Source: Demequina soli
GTDB taxonomy: Bacteria; Actinomycetota; Actinomycetes; Actinomycetales; Demequinaceae
DNA: 64,000 nt
Reading direction: 5' to 3'
NCBI RefSeq assembly: GCF_000971195.1
Contig: NZ_BBLZ01000004.1
Span: forward strand, 1 to 64,000
Part shown: positions 34,390 through 42,701 of the stretch, piece by piece
Numbering within the stretch: position 1 is the first letter of the stretch
Layout of the letters: the number at the start of each line of letters is the position of its first letter
Notes under the pieces: model-generated
The model's database searches: none
The model's input: only the letters and a program-made list of their open reading frames with translations
Told to the model about the DNA's origin: nothing
Made by a program: the position numbers and the translations under genes

Positions 34390-35352
34390 ATGCATGCAAT
34401 CGGCGTAGACATCGGCGGCACGAAGATCGCGGTCGGTGTGGTCGACGAGGACGGCGCGATCATCGCCAAGACGAAGCGGAAGACCCAGCCGCAGGATCCG
34501 GCGAGCATCGACGCCGCGATCGCCGATGCGGTCGCCGAGCTCGCGGTGGACCACGAGTTCCACGCGGTGGGCCTCGCCGCGGCGGGCTTCGTCTCGTCCG
34601 ACCAGGAGAACGTGCTGTTCGCGCCGAACATCGCCTGGCGCGACTACCCCCTCGCGCAGAACGTCGGCGCGCTCATCGGCCGCGACGATGTCGCCGTGGT
34701 CGTGGAGAACGATGCGAACGCGGCCGGGTGGGCGGAGTACGCCTTCGGCGCCGCGCGCGACTCACGCAACATGGTGCTCCTCACCATCGGTACCGGCCTC
34801 GGCGCCGCCATGGTGGTCGACGGCAAGCTCGTGCGCGGCGCGTACGGCTTCGCCGCCGAGCTCGGCCACCTCCGCGTGGTTCCGGGCGGCCACTCGTGCG
34901 GCTGCGGGCTCCGCGGCTGCTGGGAGCAGTACGCCTCGGGCTCGGCCCTCACCCGCGAGGCCCGCCGCGCCGCCGTGGAGCGTCCCGTCCGCGCGGCGCG
35001 CCTGCTCGAGCTCGCCGGTGGCGACGCCGCGAGCATCAAGGGCCCGCACGTCACCGAGGCCGCGGTCGAGGGTGACGAGCTGGGCGTCGAGCTGCTCGCC
35101 GAGCTGGGCCGTTGGATCGGCGAGGGCTGCGCGTCGCTCGCCGCGGCGCTCGACCCCGAGCTGTTCGTCATCGGCGGCGGCGTCGTCGGCGCCGGCGACC
35201 TGCTCCTGCACCCGGCCCGCAAGGCGTTCGAGGAGAACCTCCCCGCCCGCGGCCACCGGCCCATCGTCCCCATCGTCGCGGCCGAGATGGGCAACGACGC
35301 GGGCATCGTCGGCGCGGCCGACCTCGCGCGCATCGCGTCCGCCGACCGCTAG
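34390..35352 (+). CDS. glkA: ROK-family glucokinase
   Basis: 320-residue sugar kinase. The N-terminal ATP-binding GVDIGGTKIAVGVV, the phosphoryl-transfer Asp in ENDANAAGWAEY, GTGLGAAMVVDG, and the ROK zinc motif CGCGLRGCWEQYASG are all present. It phosphorylates glucose with ATP, or possibly polyphosphate in some actinobacteria. It heads a unit with the acyltransferase seven bases downstream, and lies upstream of PPi-PFK in the same direction. Confidence 0.92.
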   Translation: MHAIGVDIGGTKIAVGVVDEDGAIIAKTKRKTQPQDPASIDAAIADAVAELAVDHEFHAVGLAAAGFVSSDQENVLFAPNIAWRDYPLAQNVGALIGRDDVAVVVENDANAAGWAEYAFGAARDSRNMVLLTIGTGLGAAMVVDGKLVRGAYGFAAELGHLRVVPGGHSCGCGLRGCWEQYASGSALTREARRAAVERPVRAARLLELAGGDAASIKGPHVTEAAVEGDELGVELLAELGRWIGEGCASLAAALDPELFVIGGGVVGAGDLLLHPARKAFEENLPARGHRPIVPIVAAEMGNDAGIVGAADLARIASADR

Positions 35353-35358
35353 GAAGCC

Positions 35359-36072
35359 ATGAGCGACACGTACTACCGCCTCTTCAAGCACGTCCTCGTC
35401 GGCCCCGCCCTCAAGGGCGTCTACAAGCCGGCGGTCGAGGGCGAGGAGCACATCCCCGCGACGGGCGGCGCGATCCTCGCGTCGAACCATCTGTCGTTCT
35501 CCGACTCGGTGTTCCTGCCGGTCGTGATCAAGCGCAAGGTGGTGTTCCTCGGCAAGGAGGAGTACTTCACCGGCAAGGGCGTCAAGGGGTACGCGACGAA
35601 GGCCTTCATGGAGGGCGTCGGCACCATCCCCGTCCACCGCGGCGGCGGGCGCGCGTCCGAGGCGGCGCTGCGCACGGGCCTCCAGGTGGTGCAGGGCGGC
35701 GAGCTGCTCGGCATCTACCCCGAGGGCACGCGCAGCCCCGACGGCCGCCTGTATCGCGGCAAGACCGGCGTCGCGCGCCTCGCGATCGAGTCGGGCGCGC
35801 CCGTCATCCCGGTCGCGATGATCGACACCCACATCGCGCAGCCCATCGGGCAGAAGGTGCCCAAGCGCACCCCGATCGGCGTCAGGATCGGCCCGGCGGT
35901 CGACCTGTCCGAGTTCACGGGCCGCGCCGAGGATCGGTCCGCGCTGCGCGAGGCCACCGACCGGATCATGGCCGCGATCGCGGCACTGTCCGGCCAGGAG
36001 TACGTCGAGCGCGACGCCGCGATCGTCAAGCGTGAGCTCGCCAAGGAAGCCCGCAAGGAGGCGGGGGAGTAG
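35359..36072 (+). CDS. 1-acyl-sn-glycerol-3-phosphate acyltransferase (PlsC family)
   Basis: 237 residues. The acyltransferase HX4D motif is SNHLSFSD, the second motif FMEGVGTIPVHRGGG, and the third IYPEGTRSPDG. The family acylates lysophosphatidic acid or related lipids at the membrane; the exact acceptor is unknown. It is six bases after the glucokinase stop, so probably co-transcribed. The Lys/Glu-rich tail ends KEARKEAGE. Confidence 0.88.
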   Translation: MSDTYYRLFKHVLVGPALKGVYKPAVEGEEHIPATGGAILASNHLSFSDSVFLPVVIKRKVVFLGKEEYFTGKGVKGYATKAFMEGVGTIPVHRGGGRASEAALRTGLQVVQGGELLGIYPEGTRSPDGRLYRGKTGVARLAIESGAPVIPVAMIDTHIAQPIGQKVPKRTPIGVRIGPAVDLSEFTGRAEDRSALREATDRIMAAIAALSGQEYVERDAAIVKRELAKEARKEAGE

Positions 36073-36109
36073 GTCCCCCGTCCCGGTGCCGCGCCCGTCG
36101 GCGCGCGCC

Positions 36110-36115
36110 TAGAAT
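36110..36115 (+). promoter_or_regulatory. -10 element of the PPi-PFK gene
   Basis: TAGAAT lies 39 bases before the ATG. The transcript has a short, comparatively A-rich leader ending in GAAAGG, the ribosome binding site. Confidence 0.6.
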
Positions 36116-36154
36116 GACCACGAAATCCGCAAGTTGAAAGACGAAAGGTCCGTC

Positions 36155-37354
36155 ATGACGGTTCGCCGCGTTGCACTCCTGACCGCCGGTGGGTTCGCTC
36201 CCTGCCTGTCCTCCGCGGTGGGAGGCCTGATCGAGCGCTACACCGAGATCGCCCCCGAGGTGGAGATCATCGCCTATGAGCACGGCTACTGGGGCCTGCT
36301 GCTCGGCAAGAAGATCGTGATCGACGACGACGTGCGCAAGCACGCCGGCCTGCTCCACGAGTTCGGCGGCTCGCCTATCGGCAACTCGCGCGTCAAGCTC
36401 ACCAACGTCGCCGACTGCGTCAAGCGCGGCCTCGTCCAGGAGGGCCAGGACCCGCTGGCCGTCGCCGCGGAGCAGCTCAAGGCTGACGGCGTGGACGTCC
36501 TCCACACCATCGGCGGCGACGACACCAACACCACCGCCGCCGACCTCGCCGCCTACCTGGCCGAGAACGACTACGGCCTCACCGTCGTGGGCCTGCCCAA
36601 GACGATCGACAACGACGTGGTGCCGATCCGTCAGTCGCTGGGCGCCTGGACCGCCGCCGAGGAGGCCGCGAAGTTCGGCCGCAACATCATCGGCGAGCAC
36701 CGCTCGGGCCCGCGCATGCTCATCATCCACGAGGTCATGGGCCGTGCCTGCGGCTGGCTCACCGCCGCCGCCGCGATGAAGTACCGCGAGGACCTCGAGA
36801 CCCGCACCTTCCTGCCCGGCATCGGCCTGACCAAGGAGCGGTGGGACATCCACGCCGTCTACGTGCCCGAGCAGAAGCTCGACATCGACGCCGAGGCCGC
36901 GCGCCTGCGCGCCGTCATGGACGAGGTCGGCAACGTCAACATCTTCCTGTCGGAGGGCGCAGGCGTGCCCGAGATCATCGCGGAGATGGAGGCCTCGGGC
37001 CAGGAGGTCAAGCGCGACCCGTTCGGCCACGTGCGCCTCGACGAGATCAACCCCGGCCAGTGGTTCGCGAAGCAGTTCGCGGAGAAGCTGGGCGCCGAGA
37101 AGGTCATGGTCCAGAAGTCGGGCTACTTCTCGCGTGCCGCCGCGGCGAACGCGGAGGACCTGCGCCTCATCAAGTCGATGACCGACTACGCGGTCGAGTG
37201 CGCCCTGCGCGGCGAGCCCGGCGTGATCGGCCACGACGAGGAGGACGGCGACCGCCTCAAGGCGATCCCGTTCCCGCGCATCGCGGGCCACAAGCCGTTC
37301 GACACCACGACCCCGTGGTACGTCGAGACCCTCGAGGCGATCGGGCAGGCGTAA
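36155..37354 (+). CDS. pfp: Pyrophosphate-dependent 6-phosphofructokinase
   Basis: 399 residues; phosphorylates fructose 6-phosphate. Two specificity residues point to pyrophosphate rather than ATP: the loop reads TIGGDDTNTTA (second Asp where ATP enzymes have Gly) and the catalytic loop is LPKTIDND (Lys where ATP enzymes have Gly). Such enzymes are reversible and could work in glycolysis or gluconeogenesis. No effector-site assignment is attempted. ATG 36155 with RBS GAAAGG; an upstream in-frame ATG at 36134 overlaps that RBS. Confidence 0.92.
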   Translation: MTVRRVALLTAGGFAPCLSSAVGGLIERYTEIAPEVEIIAYEHGYWGLLLGKKIVIDDDVRKHAGLLHEFGGSPIGNSRVKLTNVADCVKRGLVQEGQDPLAVAAEQLKADGVDVLHTIGGDDTNTTAADLAAYLAENDYGLTVVGLPKTIDNDVVPIRQSLGAWTAAEEAAKFGRNIIGEHRSGPRMLIIHEVMGRACGWLTAAAAMKYREDLETRTFLPGIGLTKERWDIHAVYVPEQKLDIDAEAARLRAVMDEVGNVNIFLSEGAGVPEIIAEMEASGQEVKRDPFGHVRLDEINPGQWFAKQFAEKLGAEKVMVQKSGYFSRAAAANAEDLRLIKSMTDYAVECALRGEPGVIGHDEEDGDRLKAIPFPRIAGHKPFDTTTPWYVETLEAIGQA

Positions 37355-37358
37355 CCAC

Positions 37359-38738
37359 ATGACCGAGGCTGCCCTGGCGGCGGCGGGCGTCGACTCGTAC
37401 CTCTCCAAGGAGGCGAGGCAGCAGCCGCAGTGGCCCGATGCCGCTGCGCTGCGACGCGCGACCGACCGGCTGACGCAGGTCCCCCCTCTGGTGTTCGCGG
37501 GCGAGGCGGACCGGCTGCGCGAGCAGCTGGCCGCCGCGTCGCGCGGCGACGCCTTCGTGCTCCAGGGCGGCGACTGCGCCGAGATCTTCGCGGAGGCCAC
37601 GGCCGACCGCATCCGCAACAAGATCAAGACCATCCTCCAGATGGCCGTGATCCTCACCTACGGCGCCTCCACGCCGGTCGTGAAGATCGGCCGCATGGCG
37701 GGCCAGTACGCGAAGCCGCGCTCGTCCGACACGGAGACCCGTGACGGCGTGACGCTGCCCGTGTACCGCGGCGACATCGTCAACTCGTCCGGCTTCACGG
37801 CCGACGAGCGCATCCCGGACCCGAACCGCCTCGTCGACGCGTACCACGTGTCCGCGTCGACGCTGAACCTCATCCGGGCCTTCACCCAGGGCGGCTTCGC
37901 GGACCTGCGCCGCGTCCACCAGTGGAACAAGGGCTTCGCGGCGAACCCGGCGTACTCCAAGTACGAGACGTTCGCGAAGGAGATCGACCGTGCGGTGCGC
38001 TTCATGGGCGCCGCGGGCGGCGACTTCGACGCGCTCAAGACGGTCGAGCTGTTCTCCAGCCACGAGGCGCTGCTGCTCGACTACGAGCGGGCCCTCACGC
38101 GGATCGACTCGCGCTCGAACCTGCCGTACGACTGCTCGGCCCACCTCCTGTGGATCGGCGAGCGCACGCGTCAGCTCGACGGCGCGCACGTCGAGTTCCT
38201 CTCGAAGGTGCACAACCCGCTCGCCGTGAAGCTGGGCCCGACCGCATCGTCCGCCGACGCGCTCGCCCTCGCGGAGCGTCTCAACCCCGACAACATCCCC
38301 GGCCGTCTCACGTTCGTCGCCCGCATGGGCGCCGACAAGGTGCGCGACGCGCTGCCCGGGATCGTCGAGGGCGTGCGCGACTCGGGCATCGCGGTGACGT
38401 GGCTCACCGACCCGATGCACGGCAACACGTTCACGTCGGAGTCGGGCTACAAGACCCGCAAGTTCGACACCATCCTCGACGAGGTCACGGGCTTCTTCGA
38501 GGTGCACGAGGCGCTGGGCACCGTCCCCGGCGGTCTGCACGTCGAGCTCACCGGCGACGACGTGACCGAGGTCATGGGCGGCACCGAGCGGATCGACGAC
38601 GAGGGCCTGGCCCGGCGTTACGAGACCAAGGTCGACCCGCGCCTCAACCACCAGCAGTCGCTGGAGATGGCGTTCCTGGTCGCGGACCTGCTCGCCCGCC
38701 ATAAGGCGCGCCTGCCGCAGCAGGAGGAGCTGGCGTAG
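37359..38738 (+). CDS. aroF: Class II 3-deoxy-7-phosphoheptulonate (DAHP) synthase
   Basis: 459 residues, first enzyme of the shikimate pathway, condensing PEP and erythrose 4-phosphate. Class II (plant/AroG-Mtb type) motifs include LQGGDCAE with the metal Cys, KIGRMAGQYAKPRS, and LTDPMHGNT. It starts four bases after the PPi-PFK stop, so the two are one operon linking glycolysis to aromatic synthesis. Followed by a perfect hairpin terminator. Confidence 0.96.
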   Translation: MTEAALAAAGVDSYLSKEARQQPQWPDAAALRRATDRLTQVPPLVFAGEADRLREQLAAASRGDAFVLQGGDCAEIFAEATADRIRNKIKTILQMAVILTYGASTPVVKIGRMAGQYAKPRSSDTETRDGVTLPVYRGDIVNSSGFTADERIPDPNRLVDAYHVSASTLNLIRAFTQGGFADLRRVHQWNKGFAANPAYSKYETFAKEIDRAVRFMGAAGGDFDALKTVELFSSHEALLLDYERALTRIDSRSNLPYDCSAHLLWIGERTRQLDGAHVEFLSKVHNPLAVKLGPTASSADALALAERLNPDNIPGRLTFVARMGADKVRDALPGIVEGVRDSGIAVTWLTDPMHGNTFTSESGYKTRKFDTILDEVTGFFEVHEALGTVPGGLHVELTGDDVTEVMGGTERIDDEGLARRYETKVDPRLNHQQSLEMAFLVADLLARHKARLPQQEELA

Positions 38739-38753
38739 CCCGCTCCCTCACGC

Positions 38754-38783
38754 AGAAGCCCCGTCCGGAAGGACGGGGCTTCT
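38754..38783 (+). terminator. Terminator of the pfp-aroF operon
   Basis: AGAAGCCCCGTCC (38754-38766) pairs perfectly with GGACGGGGCTTCT (38771-38783) around GGAA. It begins 15 bases after the aroF stop and may also serve the convergent kinase gene. A copy of GGACGATGCG follows at 38795. Confidence 0.85.
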
Positions 38784-38809
38784 CGCGTCTCAGGGGACGA
38801 TGCGCGGCG

Positions 38810-40765
38810 TCAGTTGTACATGAGGACGATCGACGTGCCCTGCTCGACCTGGGCGCCCGGCACGAGCGACTGGTCGACGATCGAGCCCTTCGAGCTCCAC
38901 GGCCACTTCGCGTACAGGGTGACGTCGAGCCCGTCCTTCTGGGCCTGCTTGAGCGCCTTGTCGACGTCGAGGCCGACGTAGTCGTCGACCGTGACGAGCG
39001 GCGGGCCGTCGGACACGGTGATGGTGATCGCGTCGGTGCGGTGCGCCGACGCGTTCGCGGCGGGGGACTGCGCGAAGACCTCTCCCTTGGGGGCGTCGGT
39101 GGTGCGCGCGTGCTCGACCGAGACCACCATGCCGGCGTCGTCGAGGGTGGCCACCGCATCGTCCGCCGTCATCCCCGAGACGTCGGGAACGGTGAGCGGC
39201 GCGGGGCCGCCGGAGACCTCGAGCGCGATCGGGGTGTCGTGGCGCACGCTCTCGCCGGCGGCCGGGGTGATGGACATCACCTGGCCCTCGGGGATGGTGT
39301 CCGAGTAGGTCGACGTGACGTCTCCCACGGGCAGCTCGAGGTCCTTGAGCGTCGCCTTCGCGTCCTTCTCCGACTCGCCGACCAGCGTGGGCACGGTGGT
39401 CATGCGCGGGCCCTTGGAGACGGTGACCGCGACGGTGCCGTGCTCGAGGATCCGGGCCTGCGCGCCGGGGTCCGTGGAGATGACGATGCCCTCGGCGATC
39501 CCGTCGTCGAAGACGCGCGTCACCTGGGGGACCAGGCCGGCGCCCTCGAGGATGGTCTTCGCGTGGTCCTCGGTCTCGGACGCGACGGACGGCACCGTGG
39601 TGTAGGCCCCGGGGCCGATGGAGTTGTACCACCACAGCCCGCCGCCGCCGAGCGCCAGCACGGCGACGAGGATCGCCGCGATCCACCAGCCGGCGCGCCT
39701 GTCGGTGCGGGCGGGCTCCTTGGCCTCCGGGTCGTCGTCGGGCAGCGCCGCGAGCTCGGCGCCCACGGACGGGAACGGGTGGCCCAGGCCGATCGGCAGC
39801 GCGACGGTCGAGCCCGCGGGGGTGGCCGCGAGGACGGCGGTCACGTCGGGGTCCGCGCTGATGGGGGTCGCGCCGGACGGCGGCTCGGCGCGGCGGTCGA
39901 GCGTGGGGTCGTCGAGCAGTCCCTCCACGCGGCGGACCTGCTGGAGCGCGGCGGCGGCGTCCTGGGGGCGCGCGTCGGGCTCGCGCGCCGTGAGGTGCGC
40001 CACGAGCTCGTCGATCTCGGCAGGCAGCCACGGCACCACGGTCGACGGCGCGGGCACGTCCTCGTGGACGTGCTTGGTGGCCACCTGGATCGCGGTGGTG
40101 CCGGTGTGCGGCTGGCGGCCCGTGATCATCTCGTACAGGAGCACCCCGGCGGCGTAGACGTCGGTGCGGGTGTCGGACACCCCGTTGGCGATCAGCTCGG
40201 GGCCGAGGTACGCGACCGTGCCGAGGATGGTGCCGGAGGTGCTCGAGGTGACCTCGGTGACGGCGCGCGCGAGGCCGAAGTCCGCGACGCGGGGGCGGCC
40301 GTCGGCGTCGATGAGCACGTTCTCGGGCTTGACGTCCTGGTGCACGAGGCCCTGGCGGTGCGCCGAGGCGAGCGCGTCGAGCACGTGGTCGAGCGTCTCG
40401 AGCGACTCCCGCAGCGACAGCGTGCCCATGCGCTGGAGCCGCTCGCGCAGGTTCCCGCCCTCGACGAACTCCATGGTGAGGTACGACACGTCGTCGTCGA
40501 TGCCCTGGTCGTAGACCCGCACGACGCCGGGGTGGGTCAGCCGCGCGGCGGCCTTCGCCTCGCGGCGGAACCGCGCGACGAACTCGCGCGAGTTGGGGTC
40601 CACCTCGAGGTGCCGGTGCATGACCTTGAGCGCGACCTCACGCTCGAGGCGGCGGTCGAACGCGAGGTACACGGTGGCCATGCCGCCCGCGGCGACGCGG
40701 TCGCGCACCTCGTAGCGGCCGTCGATGACGCGGCCGAGGAGCGGATCGGTCAGGGTGTCGGACAC
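38810..40765 (-). CDS. PASTA-domain Ser/Thr protein kinase, PknL-like context
   Basis: 651-residue membrane kinase. The kinase domain (about 15-275) has GGMATVYLAFD, the ATP Lys in EVALKVMHR, catalytic loop HQDVKPENVL and DFG in VADFGLARA. One transmembrane helix lies near residues 360-382, followed by four extracellular PASTA repeats that sense peptidoglycan fragments. The HRD Arg is Gln. GTG 40765 is chosen: TAGAAT lies seven bases upstream (complement of 40773-40778), and an earlier ATG overlaps that -10. Neighbours aroF, an Rv2175c-like gene and a polyprenyl synthase match the pknL region of Mycobacterium. Confidence 0.93.
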   Translation of the reverse strand: MSDTLTDPLLGRVIDGRYEVRDRVAAGGMATVYLAFDRRLEREVALKVMHRHLEVDPNSREFVARFRREAKAAARLTHPGVVRVYDQGIDDDVSYLTMEFVEGGNLRERLQRMGTLSLRESLETLDHVLDALASAHRQGLVHQDVKPENVLIDADGRPRVADFGLARAVTEVTSSTSGTILGTVAYLGPELIANGVSDTRTDVYAAGVLLYEMITGRQPHTGTTAIQVATKHVHEDVPAPSTVVPWLPAEIDELVAHLTAREPDARPQDAAAALQQVRRVEGLLDDPTLDRRAEPPSGATPISADPDVTAVLAATPAGSTVALPIGLGHPFPSVGAELAALPDDDPEAKEPARTDRRAGWWIAAILVAVLALGGGGLWWYNSIGPGAYTTVPSVASETEDHAKTILEGAGLVPQVTRVFDDGIAEGIVISTDPGAQARILEHGTVAVTVSKGPRMTTVPTLVGESEKDAKATLKDLELPVGDVTSTYSDTIPEGQVMSITPAAGESVRHDTPIALEVSGGPAPLTVPDVSGMTADDAVATLDDAGMVVSVEHARTTDAPKGEVFAQSPAANASAHRTDAITITVSDGPPLVTVDDYVGLDVDKALKQAQKDGLDVTLYAKWPWSSKGSIVDQSLVPGAQVEQGTSIVLMYN

Positions 40766-40812
40766 GGGACACATTCTAGGCGGCGCGCCTGAGAGGACTG
40801 GCGGTCCCCGAG

Positions 40813-40850
40813 CGGCGCGCCGCATCGAGGGGGGTCGATGCGGCGCGCCG
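40813..40850 (-). terminator. Terminator of the LysM transglycosylase gene
   Basis: CGGCGCGCCGCATCGA (40813-40828) and TCGATGCGGCGCGCCG (40835-40850) form a perfect 16-bp stem with a GGGGGG loop, 14 bases beyond the stop codon. It is the longest perfect hairpin noticed in the window. Confidence 0.85.
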
Positions 40851-40864
40851 CCGCGGGGGCCGGG

Positions 40865-42220
40865 TCAGCCGAAGCTCCTCATCAGCGCCTTGACGCTGGC
40901 GACGTAGCCGACGGTGTCGGAGTGGTACCCGTGGTCCTTCACGGCGGCCGCGCCCTGGTAGTAGCCGGCGATCGCATCGTCCACCTTGTCGAAGGTGCGC
41001 GTGAGCGAGCGCAGGATCAGGACGCCCGCCGTGACGTTGTCCGACGGGTCGAGCAGGTCGAGGCGGCGGCCCGCCATGTCCGAGGCCCACTGACCCGAGG
41101 TCGGGATGACCTGCATCACGCCGACCGCGTTGGCGGGGGAGACGGCGCGCATGTCGAAGCCGGACTCCTGGTAGGCGACGGCGAGGGCGAGCGTCGCGTC
41201 GACGCCGTGACGGCGCGCGGTGGCCGAGATGAGGTCGCGCATCTCGGCGCGCGTGGGCACCGCGCGCGCGAGCAGGGTGGCCTTGTTGCGGTTGGCGGCG
41301 TCGACGATCGACGAGGCGTACGTGCGCCCCGCGAACGTGTCGCCGACGAGGGCCTTCGGCGTGGCGGGGATGAGCAGGCGCTGGCCGACGTAGATGGTCG
41401 ACGCGTTCGCGAGGCGGTTCTCCCGCGCGATCGTCGCGACGGTGGTGCCGTGGCGCTGCGCGATCTCCGACAGCGTGTCGCCCGCCTTGACCGTGTAGTG
41501 GCCGCGGCTCGCGGTGGACGATGCGGTGGTCGAGCCGCTCGCGCCGCCGGCGGGGGACGCGGCGGGCTTCGCGCCCGGGATCGTGAGGCGCTGCCCGACC
41601 CGGATGAGCGACGCGTTCGCGAGATGGTTGGCGCGCGCGAGGGTCGCGACGGTGGTGCCGTGGTGCTGCGCGATCTCCGACAGCGTGTCGCCCGCCTTGA
41701 CCGTGTAGGTGGCAGAGGCGCGGGCCTGCGTGGACGTGCCGCTCGCGTGCGAGGCGGAGGACGAGGTGCCGCCCGTTCCCGCGCCCGCGCCGTTCCCGCC
41801 GAGGGTGAGGCGCTGCCCGGGGAAGATCAGGGACGCGTTCGCGAGGTGGTTGTCGCGCGCGATCCGCGCCACCGTCGTGCCGTGACGATGCGCGATCTCG
41901 GACAGCGTGTCGCCCGCCTTGACCGTGTAGGTGGCGGACAGGTGGGTCACCTTGGCCGGGGCCGAGGCGCCCCGGTGGTCCGGGATCGTGACGGTGGTGC
42001 CGACGTAGATGGTCGCGCGCGCGTCGAGGTCGTTGGCCGCGACTATCGCGGGGATGGTGGTCCCGTAGCGGTGCGCGAGGGCGGAGACGGTGTCGCCCGG
42101 CTCGACGCGGTGCTGCTCGTCGGCGGCTGCCGCGTCTGCGGTCGCGATGCCGAGCACGGTGACGAGCGCCGCGGTGGTGGCGGTGCGCGCCGCGGACGCG
42201 GGGGTGGACGTCGCTGCCAT
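40865..42220 (-). CDS. Secreted LysM lytic transglycosylase
   Basis: 451-residue cell-wall hydrolase. Signal-peptide-like N-terminus (about 1-32, Ala-rich). Four LysM domains follow; each has (V/E)xAGDT or PGDT and an SEIAHRHGTTV-like core. A C-terminal SLT domain (about 320-451) has catalytic Glu in AVAYQESGFD and NAVGVMQVIPTSG. It cleaves peptidoglycan glycan strands. ATG 42220 has RBS CGGAGG. Upstream are three 9-bp-spaced GTCAC units resembling an MtrA box. LysM repeats 2-4 are nearly identical in DNA. Confidence 0.93.
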   Translation of the reverse strand: MAATSTPASAARTATTAALVTVLGIATADAAAADEQHRVEPGDTVSALAHRYGTTIPAIVAANDLDARATIYVGTTVTIPDHRGASAPAKVTHLSATYTVKAGDTLSEIAHRHGTTVARIARDNHLANASLIFPGQRLTLGGNGAGAGTGGTSSSASHASGTSTQARASATYTVKAGDTLSEIAQHHGTTVATLARANHLANASLIRVGQRLTIPGAKPAASPAGGASGSTTASSTASRGHYTVKAGDTLSEIAQRHGTTVATIARENRLANASTIYVGQRLLIPATPKALVGDTFAGRTYASSIVDAANRNKATLLARAVPTRAEMRDLISATARRHGVDATLALAVAYQESGFDMRAVSPANAVGVMQVIPTSGQWASDMAGRRLDLLDPSDNVTAGVLILRSLTRTFDKVDDAIAGYYQGAAAVKDHGYHSDTVGYVASVKALMRSFG

Positions 42221-42252
42221 GCGTACCTCCGGCTGTGAGGGATGGGGGCAAT

Positions 42253-42281
42253 GTGACGGATGTGACAAAAGTGACGGTAAC
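42253..42281 (-). promoter_or_regulatory. MtrA-like box upstream of the LysM gene
   Basis: GTGAC occurs at 42253, 42262 and 42271 on the + strand, exactly nine bases apart, and GTAAC at 42277. Read on the gene strand these are GTCAC direct repeats. Mycobacterial and corynebacterial MtrA binds direct repeats of a GTCACA-type 9-mer and controls Rpf- and NlpC-type wall hydrolases. The mtrAB genes are outside this window. Confidence 0.6.
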
Positions 42282-42333
42282 CCGGGGGCCGCCCGGTCGC
42301 AAGGGCGCGCGCCCGGATCAGTACCCTGGACCC

Positions 42334-42684
42334 ATGACCGACGACCTCGCCTGGCTCACCGTTCCCGACTTCGCCGACCGCCTGGGCACCACCGCCAGCA
42401 GGGTGCGCGAGATGCTGCGGGAGGGCGAGCTGCTCGCCGTCCGCCGCGGCGAGCGTCAGACGCTGCAGATCCCCGCCGGCGTGATCGTCGACGGCGAGGC
42501 CGGCCCCGAGGTGCTCGCGACGCTGCGCGGCACGCTCACCCTCCTGCGCGACGCCGGCATGGACGACGCCGAGATGGCGGCGTGGCTGATGGCGGACGAG
42601 CCCGAGCTCGGCATGAGCCCCCTCGACGCCCTCCGCGAGGGCCGGCGCGCGCACGTGCGTCGCATCGCCCAGACCCTGCTGTAG
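42334..42684 (+). CDS. Rv2175c-family DNA-binding protein
   Basis: 116 residues. The N-terminal winged HTH (about 5-55) reads WLTVPDFADRLGTTASRVREMLREG, and the C-terminal helical domain contains LTLLRDAGMDDAEMAAWLM. The family member in Mycobacterium is a substrate of PknL, and here the gene lies one gene from a PASTA kinase in opposite orientation. TACCCT (42322-42327) is six bases before ATG 42334, so it is probably leaderless. The DNA target is unknown. Confidence 0.88.
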   Translation: MTDDLAWLTVPDFADRLGTTASRVREMLREGELLAVRRGERQTLQIPAGVIVDGEAGPEVLATLRGTLTLLRDAGMDDAEMAAWLMADEPELGMSPLDALREGRRAHVRRIAQTLL

Positions 42685-42701
42685 GCGGCGGGCGCCGTCG
42701 G

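Noticed and set aside
40813-40850. The large hairpin as a regulatory operator of the PASTA kinase
   Set aside because: It is 14 bases beyond the LysM gene stop and has the geometry of a terminator; the kinase -10 lies outside it.
42221-42333. A c-di-AMP (ydaO) or other riboswitch before the LysM gene
   Set aside because: The leader between the putative control region and RBS is too short, and none of the conserved riboswitch core is visible.
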